A stretch of DNA of 64,000 nt from Zoroaster sp. YZ-2022 (lineage: Eukaryota > Echinodermata > Asteroidea > Forcipulatida > Zoroasteridae): NCBI GenBank assembly GCA_029582265.1, contig CM055828.1, positions 806,001 through 870,000 on the forward strand, given 5' to 3'. The position numbers and the translations under genes are program-made. Shown here one piece after another: positions 56,776-64,000 of this stretch (its first letter is position 1; each line of letters opens with the position of its first letter). The notes beneath the pieces were generated by a model. It did not search any database. It was not told the origin of the DNA and worked only from the letters and a program-made list of their open reading frames with translations.

Positions 56776-59310
56776 TTTTTTGTATACGCGGTTACTGGAA
56801 CCTGACTAAACATCCCAAACAGAAAGTATGGTGGCTAAGATTGGGCGCTCAAATTGGGCAAACGAAAGTCGTTTACAACATGGCGTGACAGAATTACAGC
56901 AATTTTGGCTGCAAATAGACATCGTTTCTTCGCCCCCCAAAAAATTAAAAATTGTTTTTCGCTATTTTAACTGCAAATCTATGCAACTTTGTTTAGAACA
57001 TTGCTATACTTTTATTTGAGGATATAGAAAAAACATTTCTTCGTTAAAAAATAGATTTAATAACAATAAAATCGAACATCGACAACTATTTTATAAAATA
57101 TCTCATTATAATTTTGTTTCTTTCTAAATGAATATAATAAATGTCCCGATGAAAATAAACAATCATCGAAACACGGGCGATACAAATTTAACGAGAAAAT
57201 ATTGAAAATGCATTCAAAAGTTTGGATTGGCGAACACGAAATAACTTCGTATTCATTAAAATGTGACATTTTAGTAGACATTATTCAGACGCGCATAACT
57301 GGGAAATAACATTTGACATTTCTTAAAAACGACATGTCCCTCCGACAGAAAGATTTCCATTGAGGTATGTTTGATACTATCATCAACTTTACCCCAAGTT
57401 TGATGTGTACATTTATGTTTTTGAAGATGCCAAGTGCCTTTAAAGACAGCAGGGTAAAAAAAAATAGGCCTACTCTGCACAAACTGGGGTGTTAAAATAT
57501 ACCAGTGGTGTCAACTTTATTTTACATGGTGTTCATTTTGAGCGAGTTACCGAAATGAAAACCATTGATATTGTTTTTGTAGTGTATTGGAGATTACAAA
57601 AAATGTACGAAGGCATTTAACACAACTTTGTAAAAGGTGGTTAACTGCTGCGTGTACTAATTGTATTGAAATTACGAACGTTTGCATTTCTATTAAAGCC
57701 TTATATCCAGGTTAAGAAAAATTAAGTTCGAATTAAATTTAATATCTTTCTGTTTAAGTAAGATATTTCTGTAAATACAAAGACTTTCACCGAATATTAA
57801 CATCGTAACAATGACCATGCTTATAATAAAACATGATTTGATGTATTTCTTGACAATACGTACTTTGTAAATGGAAATTCAAAACGTCAAATCATCTGAC
57901 ATGAACATTTCCAGCGATTTCACGAAGCCGATTTTTACTCCTCATTGATAAAATGTCAGATTATGCCAGAGTAGGAGATAGTTGAATGATGTATTTATTT
58001 TTGTTAGAGTATGATTTGGACGACCTTACAATGCAATGACGCGTATTATGGATATTATATATACCGGTAGTTAAAGATAATATAGTGCCGCAGGAATTGC
58101 TTCTGAACTGGCTTCAAGTTGCAGGAAGGATATGTATACTTACTTCAAAAGGCACGGGAAAGTTGAAAGGAACCAAATTAATGAAATCTGTTTATCTCAG
58201 ATGTTTATCAAATCATCCTCAAAAGAAAGAAAACTACTATAAATGGCAATCCCTATGTAAGAGAATTACGTATTGTATTTGATTTTCAATAATAAAGTAC
58301 AAAGAAATTCATCTGTTCATCAGTCTTTTCTTATCAATTTGATTCATTGAAAATTACTTAAAATGGGTTTAATTGTAATGTCACAAAACGAATATTATCA
58401 TAAGGTATGAAGAAAGTTGAGTTGCAGGCTTCGAATTAAAATAGCACACAAGAGCGCCACTGATCGTCTGGCAGACGTTTTGTAATAATCTTCTACTTAT
58501 GATGCATGAAGTTCGATCGCTGAAACATAGAAAGGTTTGCCTTCTGGCAGGAAGAGTGTAAGAGATATATTATTATCACTCAGCTTGCCAAACGATGAAT
58601 TATAACGCTCCCAGTTTCCAGACACGATGAAGCAACACACGTGAGACAGGCGCTACATATCGACAACACCTTATCTTGGTAATCTAGACAGAAACCATGC
58701 AGCCTGCAAATGAGGTAATTGCATGATTCGTGAATTTTTAATTGTTTTTAACCAAAGGCGAATAATGCAAGATCCTCCTTGTTTACAAGTTTCCCTAGAC
58801 AATTGGATAATCAAAATAAAATATGAAACAAATGTTGTATTGAAATTATTATATTATGTATTCTGGTACGAAAACACAAACAAAACACGTCTTCTTTATC
58901 CCTGCTCGAATCGTGCCATCATTGACACATTTTCACTCCCTTATCAAAATTACGATGCGACGTCTTCAGTTATTTCTAAACCACAAACCTTCCTAAAGAT
59001 TTACGTTGGCTTATTCTTTAATACACCATGAGTCAAGCCAACCAAGGTACGTTTTGGTATGGACAACATTCGCTAGGAAATCCGCGAGAAATTCAGGTTT
59101 CTATCGATCCACTAATATCCGTCTGGTGTTTACAACCTTGGGAAGCCAATGTGTGTATAGTATGAAACCGTCCCGAATCGATTCTTCAAAAAATTGTAGT
59201 TGGATTTTTTAATCTACTTGAACGGGATTTATACAAGCAGAATTAAACCTCGATTTAAGCAAGACTAATTACAGTGACACCATGTGAAATTCTCTATTCA
59301 GTAGTAATTA
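56776..59310. other. Gene-free stretch
   Basis: AT-rich. Short open frames (about 60-100 residues) have no recognisable motif or splice context. Confidence 0.45.
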
Positions 59311-59314
59311 GTTC

Positions 59315-59690
59315 TGTAAAGAACTGGAGGTTACTACTCGACGTTTCGATCAGTATGCTCTGATCGTCTTCAGGAGAATGCCGGACTCTGGGAAAGGCTG
59401 CTGCTTAAGTAGGCTGCTGGAGGATGACGTGATGAATGGATGCCGGAGGATTAGTACCTCGATTTGATGCTGAGATTGAGGGTAGAAGAGATCAAGCTGA
59501 GTGTTCGTGGGGGGAGAATTCAGGACGGGTGACTGAAAAGTAAACGGCCAGCGCAAAAAAGGGAATCCCACAAAGAAACATAGGCCTAAACTTGCATCTA
59601 TAAAGGGGGCCAGGGCCATGTACCCTTTGTCCTTCATCCCCCGGACAGAGCCAAGCTCGAAGCTGAAACATGAGCATGCCTTATATGGAA
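59315..59690 (-). mobile_element. Probable retroelement 3' end fragment (Penelope-like?)
   Basis: The minus strand carries CTGAAGACGATCAGAGCATA followed by CTGATCGAAACGTC: a seven-base perfect stem (CGATCAG/CTGATCG) between CTGAAGA and AAACGTC. This arrangement resembles hammerhead-like motifs described in Penelope-like retroelements. A short reading frame around it has no domain I can name. Assignment is tentative. Confidence 0.4.
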
Positions 59691-59699
59691 ACCCAAATA

Positions 59700-61813
<2,114 letters not shown>

Positions 61814-62127
61814 TAATATAATGAGACTGTTATCATTGTTTTACTAAATAACTTCTCGGGGTTGTCGGTGTATGGCGTCATTGCAACAGGATGTCAGATC
61901 TTATGTAAATTATAGATTATAGCAGAGACAGTTATACAGCTAATTATTTGGCCAGCCTTCAACATGGCTTAGTATTGACCGTCAAATGTAAGATATAGGC
62001 CTATTTCAATATTTTATAGTATCAAGCAGAAATAATTACATCTCTATGTAAAACTCCCGAACTGTCAATCTATGAATACACTAAAAAATGAAATGTTCCA
62101 CCGCAAACATTTCTAAATTTTCTTTAA

Positions 62128-62168
62128 ATGCTAAATGTGTGCGCTACAAATCTTTATTATTATTATTA
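62128..62168 (+). mobile_element. LINE/SINE tail remnant
   Basis: GTGTGCGCTACAAATCTTTATTATTATTATTA matches the 3' tail of the LINE at 18161-19190. Only the tail remains recognisable. It lies in intron 1 of the channel gene. Confidence 0.55.
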
Positions 62169-62886
62169 AATGCTCATAGACCTATTTGCCGTTAACCATA
62201 CGGAGGCCTATACAATATTCCCAGCCGTCTATCGCCATGGACTAACATTTCAAACAAATATATACGATGGTGAGAAGCATTCCTACAAATTCAAAATGGA
62301 CTTAAGGGACATTTATACGTCTAACCTCACACATCTCATTTTCATTCAATAACATTATTTGCTCGTTATTTGGCTAGGATTCAAAGCCTATGCCTAATTA
62401 TTTTGGAAACACAACCCTTACGAAAACCACACGAAAAACCAATTTGATATGAAAACCAGTTGCCATATTTGTATGAAACCAAATGGCATGACATACGGTA
62501 CCGCATGCGTGCGCATATGCAAAACAGCTGCATTATGCGGGTATTTAAATGCTTTGTTTTTGATACCTTATTTTTGTGACATGGTTGTTGTATGGTATTT
62601 GTGTCCTGAATTAAATAGATATCTGAGTTTCCAAACTGCATATACCTTGCTCTGATAACTCTCTTTGAGTTGTTCGACTTGATAGGCATACGCCTTACAC
62701 ACTATATACGTTTACTGTTGATGGATCACTACGAGATATAAGGCTCATCGTGACTCTTCACAGAGGTTTGTATGAATCTCTTGTGGTAAACAAATTGCCC
62801 GATACGTCTAATTAGCATATTTAATAACTTATTAAGCACGTAGCTTTAGACATAATGATCTAAGGGAAAGCGGAAAGTCGTTATAT

Positions 62887-63243
62887 AATAATAATAATAA
62901 TAATGTGTGGACTTATATAGCGCACGTATCCACCAACTAAGTGGTGCTCAAGGCGCATTATATCATTACCCCTGCTCATAAGGCTCATAAGGCTCATAAA
63001 TCATTCCTGAAACCATCTCAGCTCCCTGGGGAGTATACAGCTCAATTGCTGCCATTACAGCGCATATAGGGCTAATCAACCAACTCTGCCCTCACAGGTA
63101 CCCATTTAACCCCTGGGTGGAAAGAAGCAATTATGGTTAAGTGTCTTGCTCAAGGACACAAGTGTCACGGCCGGGATTCGAACCCACATTCTGCTGCTAA
63201 CACCAGAACTTGAGTCCGGTAAGCTAGACCGCTCGGCCACGAC
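62887..63243 (-). mobile_element. tRNA-Leu-derived SINE, full-length-like
   Basis: Minus-strand head (63243-63169): GTCGTGGCCGAGCGGTCTAG, an anticodon arm with CAA (GACTCAAGTTC) and box B GGGTTCGAATCC. The same body follows as at 32706-33048, ending in (ATT)n at 62887. The two copies are about 90% alike by eye. The acceptor and D arms are close to a real tRNA-Leu(CAA), but the attached body and tail identify it as a SINE. Confidence 0.85.
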
Positions 63244-64000
63244 AATCTTTTAAGGGCATGTGATCATAACAACACGGTAGTTGATTTCCAATTGTACATC
63301 ATGTAAATAGATGAGAGTAAACAAATCGGAATGAAAAATCTAAATAGACTTATACAAAGCCAATCAAGCCCTCATGAATAGAAACCAAACATAGATGTGA
63401 AATGATTTGGTGTAAACTGAAACAAAACAGTTTTGCTTATAACACGCGTGTCGTCGGGGCAATAGTGCGTATATATCTATAGACTTCTGATAAAACCCTT
63501 TTGTGTATAGTTATACAAGGGTAATTAGAATATTGTACACAAATTCATTCAATTATTTGTAAATTTAAGACCATTATCCAAACGAGTAGGCCTTGGCGAT
63601 GGATAATGGAGAACTTGAAACAAATCTATAATTAGATTTACGCTTTCAGTTTATATTGACATCATAGTTATTACGACCAATGTTTAACTCACAGAATAGG
63701 CTTACACTATGAAACGTTTGAATGTATCTAACTCAGTACCTCTGAGCATCATTATCCTCTATCGTTACTGTGCAAACAAACACATTTTACTAAACAATTA
63801 ATGCAATCAATTCCTTTTTGCTGGAAAAAAAATAAATGTAAATAATTCGTTTGTATGTTGTGAATGTATATATAGCATGGCCAAGAAAAATTGTTATCTT
63901 AAAAGAAAACGCTCCGGAATTTTCAGCATGTTGCAGCCAATCATTCTTAAAATTTTAAAGATGATATAGGCTAAGTGTATCAAGATCTCGCTGCAGATTT
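63244..64000. other. Intronic sequence of the channel gene, nothing recognised
   Basis: AT-rich, no exon, repeat or RNA gene supported up to the window edge. Confidence 0.45.

Noticed and set aside
58085..58282. 65-residue frame with some ordinary-looking composition
   Set aside because: Starts at GTG, no recognisable domain, no splice context; isolated in gene-free DNA.
63169..63243. Functional tRNA-Leu(CAA) gene on the minus strand
   Set aside because: The same head with the same body and ATT tail occurs at 32706-33048, so it is a SINE head.

Overview
This window is eukaryotic, invertebrate-animal DNA. It carries spliced genes with GT-AG introns, LINE, SINE and MITE debris, and an integrated Polinton/Maverick. 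Two host genes are recognisable on the + strand. One is a complete nine-exon DBR1 (RNA lariat debranching enzyme, 25666-41512, 592 codons). The other is the first coding exon of an ELK-type voltage-gated potassium channel (KCNH3/4/8 group, 61706-61781), which continues beyond the right edge. A LINE/SINE tail ending in (ATT)n and a strongly over-represented TAGGCCTA octamer would suit a marine invertebrate, perhaps a deuterostome. That placement is a weak inference.

1-16.7 kb is a decaying Polinton/Maverick (adintovirus-like) element, cut by the left window edge and truncated at about 16728. Its genes are protein-primed DNA polymerase B (two in-frame stops and a frameshift), a DD35E integrase (one stop, one frameshift), small membrane or virion-type proteins, a packaging ATPase (frameshifted), a major capsid protein (badly broken in the middle), and a tandem pair of related genes with a coiled coil, a Pro-rich linker and membrane anchors. 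One of that pair is intact and the other is split. Several reading frames are preceded directly by a TATAAAAT-ATG or TGTAAAATG type motif.

9418-14000 is a second mobile element nested inside one of the Polinton genes. It has an exact 6-bp target duplication (CAAATC), ends reading AGTAGT...ACTACT, inverted repeats of about 0.9-1.5 kb, a palindrome of about 140-175 bp at each tip, and arrays of AP-1-like TGASTCA motifs. It carries one TATA-driven gene for a C2H2 zinc-finger protein with an acidic repeat. The 6-bp duplication and AG terminus are Polinton hallmarks, so it looks like a short Polinton-type satellite that jumped into a Polinton. This is the most unusual object in the window.

16.7-24 kb is a repeat graveyard: a palindromic GCTACATGTAGC satellite, a 5'-truncated LINE, a tRNA-derived SINE, hairpin elements, and two long-inverted-repeat elements with 9-bp target duplications. 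One of these two has a TTAA-flanked MITE in only one arm, so the other arm serves as the empty site.

25.7-41.5 kb is DBR1, whose introns are loaded with MITEs, SINEs, a Helentron-like element and a dispersed 16-bp motif. 42-61 kb is gene-poor: a Tc1/mariner-type MITE, a nested pair of inverted-repeat elements, and a 3.5-kb head-to-tail array of a tandem-repeat element rich in ETS-like motifs, followed by an inverted single copy. The right end holds the ELK first exon and another tRNA-Leu-derived SINE.
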